64,000 nt of DNA from NCBI GenBank assembly GCA_022828595.1, contig JAKGHH010000005.1, positions 66,769,655 through 66,833,654 on the forward strand. The letters are read 5' to 3'. This DNA comes from Nelumbo lutea. Lineage: Eukaryota; Streptophyta; Magnoliopsida; Proteales; Nelumbonaceae. Positions 1-11,500 of this stretch are shown here, piece after piece. The position numbers and the translations under genes were made by a program. Positions within the stretch are counted from its first letter, which is position 1, and every line of letters starts with the position of its first letter. The notes beneath the pieces are model-generated. The model searched no databases, was not told where the DNA came from, and saw only the letters and a list, made by a program, of their open reading frames with translations.

Positions 1-3000
1 GTCAGCATATTTGGATTTTAGGGTTGGGTTGGGGTTTTGATTCTCCAACCTGTTTTGGCTGGCCCATCCCGCCGAATTATGATACCCTACATATATATGC
101 AGTATTCTTGTAACTTTTTGTCTTCTAACTCTACAGGCTTACGATTTAAGATTTATTTACATGTTGATTTTGATTTTCTTCTTTTTTAAAATGGGAAAAG
201 TGATACCTTAGAATCTATAAAACAATTTTCAAACGTAAATTAATGGATTTTAGGTCTTTAAAACATATTAAAAAATACAATTAAAATGTGACAGGTTAGG
301 TTGGTTGGTATCGGGTTAGACCCTATAGGATCAAATCGGGTTTGGAAATTATGTATTTTTACATGACCCGTTGACATCCTTATTCTCTCTCTCTCTCTAC
401 TATTTGTCATGCATAAAAAACATCTTATTCATCACACTAAATTTTATCTAATAATAATGAATATACAATATTAGACATATGCCACTTTTCCTTCAAAATT
501 CCAATGTTTTTTGGCAAGTTGTGATTTTATATATTTATTACCCTTTCGTTGCTTAATTGTGACTTCACTGTTCGATTCATTTGACCAAAACAGTTGACTT
601 GCTAATCCGTCATCTAGACCAAAAAGTGGTTTCATTCGGGTCACTTTGAAAATATTGTGGATAGTGGCCCGTTCCCCAACAATTTTTTTTTTTCCACCGG
701 AATGCTGTGACTCCACTTCCTAATGAGTTAAAGAACTAGAAGCCCATCATTTTCTCCATATTCTTTTTCCCTTTCCTTCTCACAAACCAAATATATATAC
801 CCTAAATGGCTAATGCGAGAATGTTGTTTTCATTTCAAGTTAAGTCCTCTCCGCGAAATACAATTTTAATATATATGCTTAGAGGGTGAGTGAGAACACT
901 TTTTAGCTCCCTTAGATTTTGTTTTGTGGTAAAGACCTATATAACTTCTAAATTCTAGCGCTTTGCCCCTGATCTGCTGATAGGGTTAATAGTGAAATCA
1001 AGATGACTAAATTGTCTATTTGATATTGTATGGGTTGATTAAAGTAACCATTCTCAAGATGAACTTTGTTCAAAGAAAGTTACACACAGACATGTGAGGG
1101 CAGTGGCGTAGCTAGAAATTTTTTTAGGGTCATATAATAATTTAAAACTTCATAAATGTCAAAAGTATTATTTTTTTTTTTTTACATTTTCAATTGTCCA
1201 CGTCGTAGCTCCTTAGAAATAGCTCTATCAATGCAGCTTAATCTCTCTCATATAGAATCTTTGTATACATAGTCTAATTTCCAAATAAAATGCCTAAATT
1301 GACCCCACACTCTTATATTTTTATTTAATTTTACCAGTGTCAATATAAAAAGTGGGCTAAAAAGCCTGAAATAATACATTAATTCCAAGTTTTTTTTTTC
1401 CTGAAAAGATGAATCAAAAAGGGAAAAAAAATGATCCATAAAAAAACACAGTAATAGTTTAGGGTTTTAGTTATGTTTTATAAAACCATGAGATTAATTG
1501 ACAGAATGCTAACAATGGGGGAAAGGTTTTGAAATCCAAACGTAAAAGTGGGTTGTTATTGCAAAACAGTTTTTTTTTTTTCTAGATACACAGTAGTGTC
1601 TATAATTTACCCCTTTTACATAAGGCTGCAATTTGGGCTGGGTTAGTCCGAACCCAGCTCAAGAAATTAGGGTTGGGTTGAGTTGAAGTTTGGATTAGGA
1701 TTAGGTTTGAAAAGTATGAACATGACTTAACTTTGGGTTGGGTTAGGGTAGAAGCCTTCACCAATCTGTTCCAACCCAAACTCAACTTAACTTCATATTT
1801 GCATATATAAAATATGTATTGATGCATGTAAGTATGATTCACTTTTCATGCATTATGCATATGCAACTACACATCCAGATGTATGTATCTATATATTTAT
1901 GTATTTTTTTTGCCATGAGTGTTATATATTTATTTATTTACCTCTATACGTGTATACATGTATTTTGTGTGTCAAGATTTTTTAGTTTAAAGGTGCTTTT
2001 TTTATAAAACATGATAATTATGTTCTTTTACACATAATAATGTTAATATCAAATTAACATGAACTCTTAGAATTTAAGAAATAAGTACATTCAACAAACA
2101 GAAGTAGCCAACCTGAGCTCACCCAACCTAACATTTTAGGGTTAGTTAGGGTTGATCTCAATTAGGGGTGACAATGGCTGGATCGGATTGGGCTTGAACC
2201 GAGCTATACACTCATGATAAAGGCTATAGCCTATAGGCCCAGGCTTGGGTTTTGGACCTATAACACTGGACCTGGCCCAAGCCTAGGCCTGAGCACTTAT
2301 AAGCTTCACACTCATTAAATAGCATATAATATACATAGAAATTTATTTTATACATCTTATAATGTAAAATGTTAATATAATATATATTACAAATGTCATA
2401 TTATAATATTTAAATATAACATATGTACTATAAATTAAAATAACATATATACTTGTATTTACATTATGTGTAAAATGCATATATTTAAATATATGCAGGC
2501 TGAACAAAGTTGGGGCTGTCTCTAAACACAAGACCAAGGCTTCTAGGCTGAGCTGAAAATATCAACCCTAACCTCAACCCGACCTACACCCCCACTTAAG
2601 AATGATCATGGGTCGGGCTGGGTTTTTACAAAGTATCAATAGTATTAAGGCTTGCCCAAGCGCAGCTAGGCCTACACCCCAGGCTTGATATTACATGTCC
2701 GAGCCTGATCCTAGTTTGGGCTGGGCCGAACATCTGGTTTGGCCTTTATGAATTAAAATTAAAACATTAATTTAACTTTATATTCATAGTTATAGAAAAA
2801 ACATATTTAAAAGTTGGTGTATATACTAATATATAATACCATATATACATGCCATATATATTTAATAAAATATCATAAATACCATATATACATACATACT
2901 TTACACCTTATATGCTATTATGCACATCACGTGCATACAGAATTTTATATATTTAATAAAATATTGTAAGATACTACACTATTACCCAAAATGTAAAATC

Positions 3001-3479
3001 GTGTACATATACTATATCATATATACAATAATTTCTGGACATGGCTGGGCCAGCTTGGCCAGGTCCGGCCTGCATTGTGTATGGACTCAGGTTGGGCCGG
3101 CTTGACAGAAATATGTTCGGAAATCTATGGGCCGGATCATAACCCACTTTTACGTTGAAATTTAATAACCTACGACGTATCAATTTATCATACAAGTTCT
3201 AACTTCTACGTTTACACAAAAGAAGTGGCGATTGTCTGTTAGACTGTTGCATACGTGGGAAGTAGAGATGGCTCATCCCAGAAAACAAACATGTAGTCCG
3301 ACTGAGCCCAGACAACAGATTAATGAGACGAGATTTCCGCAAAGCAAAAAGAGTGCACATCCCTGAGGTTACGGCATCCAATCGTATATAGGGAATATCT
3401 GCCATTGAATTTAACATTCATGCACGGCAGTCCTGATGTGTGGTTGGATGCCGTATTATAAGGGTGTATGTACATTTTT
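1..3479. other. Intergenic, repeat-rich, no gene seen
   Basis: I see no convincing coding sequence here. The stretch alternates AT-rich DNA with patches of GGGTTGGGTT / GGGCTTGGGC-like simple motif (about 1-70, 1620-1790, 2100-2300, 2560-2760 and 3040-3140). These look like degraded, short, end-to-end related repeats. The block at about 2162-2600 starts AGGGGTGACAATGG and ends with ACACCCCCACTT, a loose inverted terminus. The open frames here are low-complexity, and those at 1819-2007 and 2343-2537 are AT/TA runs. Confidence 0.5.
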
Positions 3480-3848
3480 TTTTTTATTTGGATAAATTAC
3501 AAAGACTCCCCTGTATTATGGGGTCTGTGACTCCCTCCCTATATTTTGTTTTGCGATAAAGACTCCCTTTTTGTTAGTCTTCTGTCTAAAAAGTTCGTTC
3601 TATATTTTTTAATTCCCATACTATCCTTGTAATAACTATTCAAACGAGAAAAATATTGTTCATCTTTCCTGATCTCACAATACACGAATAACAGCGGTGA
3701 TAATCCCCTGTACCTCAGATTCCTTCACATTTCTCTCTCTCTCCCTTGATCTCTCTTCTTCCCCTTCCGTTTTGTCTCAAGATTGAAGATGATGAATAGG
3801 GTACACGATGATGAACTTGTATTACAATGTACAATTATCTTCTTAGCC

Positions 3849-4023
3849 GAGAACCACCCAATTCATATCATGGATATGATTTCTACATGTTGCAAAGGGC
3901 TTTGGGAATTTCAATCCGCAAACTTACACAACTAAGTTCAATCTTGTCGATCCACCAATGAGGAATATTGTTGCAGCTCTAGTGAATGGATGGGCATGAT
4001 CCTATTTGTTGTTGATAATCCAG
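3849..4023 (+). pseudogene. Captured laccase (multicopper oxidase) exon fragment
   Basis: Reading + gives the laccase C-terminal copper-site region: ENHPIH, then GYDFY..AKGFGNFNPQTY, then TKFNLVDPPMRNIVAA, NGWA and FVVDNPG. The H-x-H of the copper-ligand motif is recognisable after a one-base loss near 3870. A second one-base loss falls near 3892 and another small lesion near 3990, so the frame is broken. The fragment stops at CAG|GTAAAAC (4021-4024), which is the conserved laccase exon-intron border after DNPG. Laccases are secreted oxidases acting on monolignols and other phenolics; this piece cannot make one. It lies inside the MULE-like element and is transcriptionally unattached to any other host gene. 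Confidence 0.82.
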
Positions 4024-4163
4024 GTAAAACACCAACTCTGATTATGTTTCCTTTCCATTGGCAAGACGGCGTCAAGGTTGTTATGAGGCTCCTGAGTTTG
4101 GTCGCCCTTTACGTTGTTTCCTTTCTATAGATGAAAGTTGCAGAAGCCTTCGGTTGTAGCTCC

Positions 4164-4611
4164 AATGGCGGAAACTATAGAAGGTAAAAGCTTGCTAGAG
4201 GCTGAGAAGAAAAAGGAACAGACCCTTCCCTTTTACTAGCTCTTCTCATTTGTGGACAAGTATGATTGGGTTCTAATGATAGCGGAAAGCATAGGAGCTG
4301 TGGTTCATGGCTCTGCCATGCCTACTTTTTCCTTCTATTTAGAGATATGGTGAATGGGTTTGGAAAAAACCAGTCGTATTTGAAGAAAACGACTGAAGAA
4401 GTAGCCAAGGTTTGATTCCCCCAAGATTTTCAAAATTCTCATTTCATCATTCTGGATATTTAATTTAAATTAAATTAAAATGGTATTCATTACTCGATCA
4501 TTTCATATCTCCATTTGTATTCTTCTCATTTTTGTTTTTTTTTTGGGTGAAATGGAGTATGCTTTGTATTTTGTCCACCTGGGACTGGTCGTATGCTTGT
4601 TGTCCTACGCA
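4164..4611 (+). pseudogene. Captured ABCB (P-glycoprotein/ABCB19-like) 5' gene fragment
   Basis: The start ATG at 4164 opens a reading like the N-terminus of plant ABCB auxin transporters: MAETIEGKSLLEAEKKKEQ, then LPFY, LFSFVDKYDWVLMIA, SIGAVVHGSAMP, and after a frameshift VNGFGKNQSYLKK and EEVAK. An in-frame TAG (near 4236) and a frameshift (near 4330) break it. It ends at a donor-like AAG|GTTTGA (4409/4410), followed by 150 bases of intron-like DNA. Then YALYFVHLGLVVCLLSYA (about 4558-4611) matches the start of the next ABCB exon, the first transmembrane helix region. ABCB proteins are plasma-membrane ATP-driven exporters. The capture kept an intron, so it was copied as DNA and not from mRNA. 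Confidence 0.82.
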
Positions 4612-5061
4612 GGTGAGCCGAACACAGTTCGACCTCTGTTTCTCTTTGCTTCTCTTTTTTATTTTCTCTCTCTAAATCTCTAGTTCAAACTTATGTTTGC
4701 TGGGTTAAAGTTCGAATTGTTTCACCATTAAGGTGTTTGACGTTTACCAGCCTCACGATCTCATTCCCATATGGGGATTATTGCCACTGCTGTTCATGTG
4801 TTGTGAGGTCGGGAAAATGAACAATGTTTTTCTTGTCCGAATAGTTATTACAAGAGTAGTATAAGGATTAAAAATATTGCATCAGTCTTTTTGGACGAAA
4901 GGCTAACAAAAGGGGGTCTTTGTCTCACGGTCATAGTATGGGGAGCGTTTTTGTCGCAAAGCAAAGTATGGGAGGCCATTGTCATAGACCCCATAGTACA
5001 AGGAGGTCTTTGTAATTTACCTTTTTTATTTTTTCAAGATATTGGGTGTGTAGATCTTTAA

Positions 5062-5418
5062 GTAATAGGGAAAATTTTCGATCAACTTTAGCTCGAGCGA
5101 CAATTTGGCCCTCAAACTTTAAATTGCGATAATCTAATACCAAAACTTTCAAAATGTGACAACCCAGTACTAAACAATCCATTAATCAGTCCTTAAATGA
5201 TATTTGAAAAGTTAAAAATGCCCTTTAAATGTCATCTAATTATCTTTATCAACTATCTAAAGTTGACAAAAAATTAGACAATCCTAAATGCTAGTCAGTT
5301 AGCCTCTTTTATTAAAAAAAATTGATGAGTGTTTAGAAGAGTCTAAAATTTGAAACATAGGGATCAAATTATCACTACAACCAAATTACAGGTACTTATG
5401 ACGAATTTTCCCGATTAC
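5062..5418. mobile_element. MITE with long inverted ends, just upstream of the BTB gene
   Basis: The left end is GTAATAGGGAAAATTTTCG and the right end reverse-complements to GTAATCGGGAAAATTCGTC; both continue into 'gacaatttgg.cc' / 'gataatttgatccc' motifs. A relative with the same internal phrase (GACAATTTGGTCCCCAAAC) lies at 59445-59930. There is no coding capacity. The right end is only about 135 bases before the BTB start codon, so it probably sits in or next to that gene's promoter or leader. Confidence 0.7.
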
Positions 5419-5552
5419 ATGAATACATAACCTCCTTGCTGTCATCCTCGATCATCATCGCCTCTATTTCACACTGCAACCGTTTTGGTTCAATTACTCT
5501 TCCTGTCTCTGTTACTGCTCTTGAGTCTTGAATCATTTTGCTTTGGCAAGAG

Positions 5553-8500
5553 ATGATATTAGGTGGAGGTCCTAAGAAAAGACAACGCGTGGGAAGCAGC
5601 AGTCGCCTCTCCGCGTTCGCTGACATCGAATTCTCCCGAATCGACACTACCTTGACGGAAATCTCCCACAATCCCTTGGGCTTTCGCCGCCTCCATCTCC
5701 CCTCCTCTTCCTCCTCCTCCTCCTCCTCTAGCAGCTTCAATAATCCCGCCACTGCCGACATTATTCTCCGTCTCTACCTCGAACCCTCTCCTTTCGATCC
5801 CGATCCCGATTTAGTTTCCTCCGTCGGTTCGGCCGATGAGGAGGACATCCAGCTTCACCTTCATTCAAATGTCCTTCGCCGCTCCAAATACTTCTCCGCC
5901 CTTTTGTCCGACCGGTGGAAAAGGAAATCCGCCGACGATTCCTCCGATGTCTCTGATGGGATTATCCGTCTCAATTTGAAGGTTCCGTCCTCGGTTGGAT
6001 CAATCCACACTCATCTCACTGTTCTCCAACTCCTTTACACCAATGATTTCTCCAGCGTCATTGGTAGTGCCTCCGCTGCCCTGGAGATCCTCCCTGTCGC
6101 CCTCGAGCTTCTCTTCGAGGATTGTGTCAAGGCTTGCGTTCGATTCCTGGAAGCCGTACCCTGGACTGAAGAGGAAGAAAAGATGGTTCTTAGTTTAATT
6201 CCCTTTCTCAGGGAGGAGGAGTCTCGGGAACTTCTTGCTAGGGTTTCGCCCGCCAATAGCAATTCATCAGAGGACATGCTCCATGGATTGATTCTCACGG
6301 CCATTCATAGCTATCCCAACATGGCTTTTGTGAAGGCTTTCGTGGCGAAGCTTCTGAGGGATTTCTCGTCCAAGGATTCGGCAAGGAGGGTGTTGGATCG
6401 GGCATTTGAGACTAGCTTGAGGATTGTGAAGGAGTCGCTGGAGGAGTATTCCAGCCCAGATTTTAGAGGAGATCACAACGAGACGGAAGCAATTCAGCGA
6501 TTAAATCTGCACAAAGCAATGACTAATGGGAGGCATTTGTTGTGGTTGGTCGAGAGGATGATTGAATTAAGAGTGGCTGATACCGCCGTGAAGGTATGGA
6601 GCGACCAAGCATCTTTCACAGCTGATCTGCAGAGGGCATTTCGTGACGATGCATGGAGGAATATCGTGCCAGGCCTTCCAGCTGTCATACTCAGATGCAC
6701 CTATAAGCTTGCAAATGCTGTTGCCACTGGCTCGATTCTGGCTGTTAGGCAGGTACTACTATAATAGATATCTTGCTTTTCTTTTGCGAATTTTATGTAA
6801 TCCTTATACCCTTATTCTGTGTATTTGTTTGTCGTCTACCTTATACGATTGCTAATTTTAGAAGCTGGAAATTTAGTATTATAATTTTATTTGTATATTA
6901 AGATGATTAATGAGCTTGGTGTTTACCCACCACTTGGCCTATTGAAAGTTCTAGCGTACGTAATTATCTGCCTTCCCATGGCCTTGCTTTCCACGCGATG
7001 TGTTCTGGTTTTGCTGACTTGCTTAATTTTTTTGTGAAGGAGATTGATGTTGGTTAAGTTCCATGTTTTTGTTGAAATCCTCTATTTCTGTGCCTATTTT
7101 GCTAAGCAAGACAAAATGAACCATGGTAAAAAATACTTTTAGATACACAAAACTGTATATTGGGAGATATTGAAGAGTCACCCATTTCCGGTATGCATCA
7201 GATTCACTGAATCCTAAAACATAGAAGGTTAAATTCAAGATTGATTTGCATTACAATAGAAACATAATACATTTCCTAGGACATTAAAGGTAAAGTTATC
7301 GGATAAAGAATTATGTAATGGAGATGTGCCTTATTACATGTACAAGTTATTGCATTGGGTTATTTTGAATTGAAAAAATGGGAAAGTTAACTTAAGATGT
7401 GTTTCAGTCAATTATCATAGCTTATTTAAGTGTTGGTTGAGCAACTTATGACTGAAACATGTTTTTCAGGTCAAACCTGTCAGAGTAGACAGTAGTAATG
7501 AGAAGTGTCAGAAAAATTGAAAGTCAAAATTGTTTCTAGTTGTTTTTTTATTATGATTTAAGAAATATACTTTTAAAAACACTTTTTCAAATTTGAAACA
7601 TCAGGTACACAACCATGTTTGACAATCCATAACAAAGGAGATTTTGAAGAATAATTTCTATTGGATTACAGCTAGGTGGAGGATAAAACAGATTTATAGC
7701 TGGAGTGTTGTGTGATTGGAGAGAAGATAAATTACATTGATGGGATATTTATAACAGTATTGGGAAAACAAGAAGCAACACACTCGTAGGATGAGCATGC
7801 AGTGATGAAGATTTTGAGAAGGGTGAGGAGTAGGTGATTGAACCAGCAGTGAATCTTAAGATTCAATCAGGAAATAAATGAAGGAAAAATAGAAAAAGTG
7901 GATTGGAACAGTAGAAGGGAAGAAGAAGGAAAAGAAAAGAGGTTGTGGGAAGAAAGAATATGGCTGGTTCTCAGCTGTTATCATTGATATATTTGGATCA
8001 CTATAAATAAAAGTGCTATTACAAGAATGCCCTTAAGAGGGTGGTTGCATGATTAAATAAATAAAAGAGCCTTGTAGGCCCATTACACTAAAGCCATCAG
8101 CCTAAAAAATAATAGAAAACTGCCCCAAGGAAATAAGGTACATCTTGGTCCAAATAATTCAACACCCCCTCAAATTGAGAATAGATGCCAATCATGCCCA
8201 TCTTGCTTGTATAATGCTGCAATTTAGGCTTAGGAACACCTTTAGTGAAGGTATCCTCCAACTATACTTCATAAGCAATAAGGGTAGACAGACTTCTCCA
8301 TATGAAACTCTCTCTCATATGGTGTCCTATCTATTTCAATATGTTTTGTCCTGTCATGTTGAATAGGATTATGGGCCATATTAATATGCGATAGTGGTAT
8401 GGCTTTTAATAGAACGAATTGGCGAAATGGGATTCATGTAGTCGACCCCATATTAGTTGGGATAAGGCATGGATAATGATACTGATGATTAATAGCTGCT

Positions 8501-11500
8501 TGATTATTACGATATAAAATAATTGGCTTATCATGAACAACACCCAACTCCTTTAGAAGTGATCTAAGCCATAGCAACTCAGACACCCCATGGGCCATTG
8601 CCCTTTACTCCGTTTCAGCTGAAGATCGTGCTACTATAGATTGTTTCTTACTCCTCCAAGAAACTAGGCTCTCAGCAACTAGAGTGCAATATCCAGATGT
8701 GGACCTTCTATTATCAAAACAACTTATCCAGTCAACATTTGTATAAGCTTCTATGTCAAAACAACTTATCCAATCAATCTGTATAAGCTTACAGGTTTGA
8801 AGGTAAATCTAGCCAAGAGTATGCTGATTGGGGTGGGGGAAGTAAGGAGGGAGGGGATGGTCCATTTTGCTGCTGTGTTTGAATGTCAAATTGGGGAGCT
8901 GCCTTTCCTTTATTTAGGTCTTCCTGTAGGTTCTAAAGGATCTGCAGTAGGAATTTGGAGGTCAGCAATTGAAAGAGTGGAGAAGAGGCTGGAGATGTGG
9001 AAAGCAAAGTATCTATCCCTGGGGGGCAGATTACACTAATTAGAAGTGTTCTTTCTAGCCTACCGACTTATTATCTATCTCTATTGAAGATTCCAGCAAA
9101 GGTGGCGGATAAAATTGAAAAGCTTCAGAGGGATTTTTTGTGGGAATGAGTAGGGGAAGAGAAGAAGTTCCATTTGGTGAAGTGGGATAAGGTATGTAGG
9201 CCAAAAGGGAAAGGTGGGTTGGGAATTAGGAGGGTCAAAGTTTTCAACAAGGCCCTGTTGGGTAAGTGGTTGTGGAGATTTGGGCTGGAAAGGGAGAGGG
9301 AGTCTCTTTGGAGGAGGGTTGTGGTTGGGATGTATGGGCTGGTGAGGTTTGGATGGGAGTCGAGGGAGGTTACTGACTCTTATGGGGTGAGTGTCTTGAA
9401 AGGGGTAATGCTATTCACCCAAGATTTCAAAGCTTTAGTTAGATTCAAAGTGGGAGATGGGTCAATGAAGATTCGGGAGGATGAGTGGTGTGAGGTAGTG
9501 AAGTTGTGTGAGGTGTGCCCGAAAGTTTACAGGCTGACTGAGCATCACATTAAAATTTATCAATGTTTTGAGCTGAGGAGAGATGAGCCTGTTTGGTGCC
9601 CCAGATTCAGAAGAGCTATGCTGGATCAAGAGATGGAAGAATGTATTCAGTTGCTGGGAAAACTATAGAAAGTTAAGGTGTCACCCTCTTCGAGGGATGG
9701 GATGTGATGGAAAGAATGCAAGAATGGGGTTTTCATTGTGAAATCTTCTTTTTTTGGATCAATAACACAATTCATTAATTATCACAGTAAATTACAGAGA
9801 GGAAGACAAACTTTCTTATCTTCCAACTACATCAAGAGCCTCAAGAAAGGAAACAAGAGAGAAAGAGAGAACAGAAAAAGAAGAAAGTTAAATTACATCT
9901 TTGCCCAGAACATGACATCCCTTTTCACCCCTTGTTTAGCTAACCCATCAACAAAAGAATTAGTTGATCTTTTTACCCAACTAATTTTAACTTCCATTTC
10001 TTGAACCAGCCATCTGAATTTTCTCTTCAAATTACTATAACTCCATAAACCGCTATCTTATTTGTTCAGCCACCCAACCACCACCTCCGAGTCCCCTTCA
10101 ATTATGAGTTTCCTGATTTTCATCTCCCTAGCTTTCTGGACACCTTTCAAAACTGCGTGGATCTCAGCTCTGAGAGAGTCACCCACTCCAATTGGGCCTG
10201 AAAACATGGTAGAAACAACCTTGATGAAGGGAAATTTGGCCCGACCTCGTAATAGGGAGACACGTGGACGTGACTCGGCATAAGTGATAGCTCAGCATGA
10301 TCAGTTCTCTACAAAGCAACCTCGGGTACCCTGCTACCCCGAACTAGAGTTACTTCGAGCTAAGATCATCCCGAACTAAGATCACCTCAGTACCAGTTCG
10401 TGACCAGGATAACGGTACCAAGTCCGCTATAGATCGAGCTCGGACAGCTGGGCCCACCTCGAAAAGAGTTCACCTCGGGACAAGCCTACCTCGGTGCAAG
10501 ATCATCTTAGTACTAAGGCACTTCGGCATTAAGAGCAGGTCGGTTCTGAAGAAAACGAGCTCGGGCAGCTCGCCACCAAGTAGCTTGACACTTCACAGGC
10601 AGCTCACTACCTAGTCAGGCTGACCTCTGCATGACAATCCCGAGGAGCTCACCATCGTACCCCGCATCTTACGGGATCGTACCTTAACGGCTATATTAGC
10701 TCACCCACTCCCCGATTCAGGCAGAGATGGGCAACCTTACCGGTTGGTGGCATTATCCCCACCTAACACGAAAGCGGATCCCATCACAGCGAGGATCCAG
10801 GAACTGCTCCACCAAACCCGCAAGGACTCCAGTATATAAAGACCTCACCCCCCAGGGGTGAAGGTATGATGTGTAATCTTTGCTCTCTAGCTCTCTAATT
10901 CTCTGATATCATCTTCAAGCTCTCTACTACGTGCTAACTCAGCCATCGGAGTGTCCCCGCCGGGTAAGCCACCCCGGGATCTTTGATTCATCTCTTGCAG
11001 GTTACTCAATCCCTGTCGTTGCTGGTAGCCAGACCGTCTCTAGCAGGGAGCAGCCGGATTATGCCACATCAAACCCCATTCTCATCCCTGAAGACTCCCC
11101 CAATCCATGATTGTCCAGGGTTCCCTTTGCTACTTCCATCAAATTTTAGTTTCATGAAACCCACAGGTGGGGGAGTCCAAGACACACTCATCCTTGCTTT
11201 AACCTGGGTACAACTAGCAATCTCACCCCACTTCCTCAGCAAGTCATCTACTGTATATTCTTTGAACAGCTCTAGGGACTTCATCCATTGAATAACCCTT
11301 ATGTGGATCAAGGCCCTCAACTCCCCAGCCCCTCTCTCTACATCATAGAAGATTCTGGAATTTCTTTCTTCCCACAAAGACCAGCATACTGCTGCCCTCA
11401 GTCCTCTCCACATGGTCCTTCCCCTTTTCGTATGCCACCTGAAAAAAGGAGCAAAAAGGCCTTGCAAATTTGATGGAGGAATCCAAGTACACCCAAAAAG

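Larger units (their letters stand above)
3489..5021. mobile_element. Pack-MULE-like element carrying two host-gene fragments
   Basis: The two ends are long imperfect inverted repeats. The left end runs GGATAAATTACAAAGAC, then tracts about a stretch of 'gactccc' and 'tttgcgataaagac'. The right end, reverse-complemented, runs GGTAAATTACAAAGAC with the same order of motifs over about 130 bases. A 9-base direct repeat TTTTTTATT flanks it (3480-3488 and 5022-5030), the target-duplication length of Mutator-like elements, although this one is T-rich. No transposase is visible. The interior instead carries pieces of a laccase gene and an ABCB transporter gene, each with intron border, so capture was from genomic DNA. 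It is therefore a non-autonomous gene-capturing MULE. Confidence is high for the inverted ends and moderate for the exact boundary. Confidence 0.8.

Noticed and set aside
1600..1842. Minus-strand frame with repeated Pro/Asn pattern as a small gene
   Set aside because: It is the complement of GGGTTGGGTT-type repeats.
5538..5552. Upstream start for the BTB protein at TTG (5538)
   Set aside because: Plant nuclear genes start at ATG. The first in-frame ATG is 5553 and a stop lies just upstream of 5538.
5396..5761. 121-residue minus-strand frame overlapping the BTB gene start
   Set aside because: It is antisense to the conserved BTB exon; its Glu run is the complement of the serine codon run.
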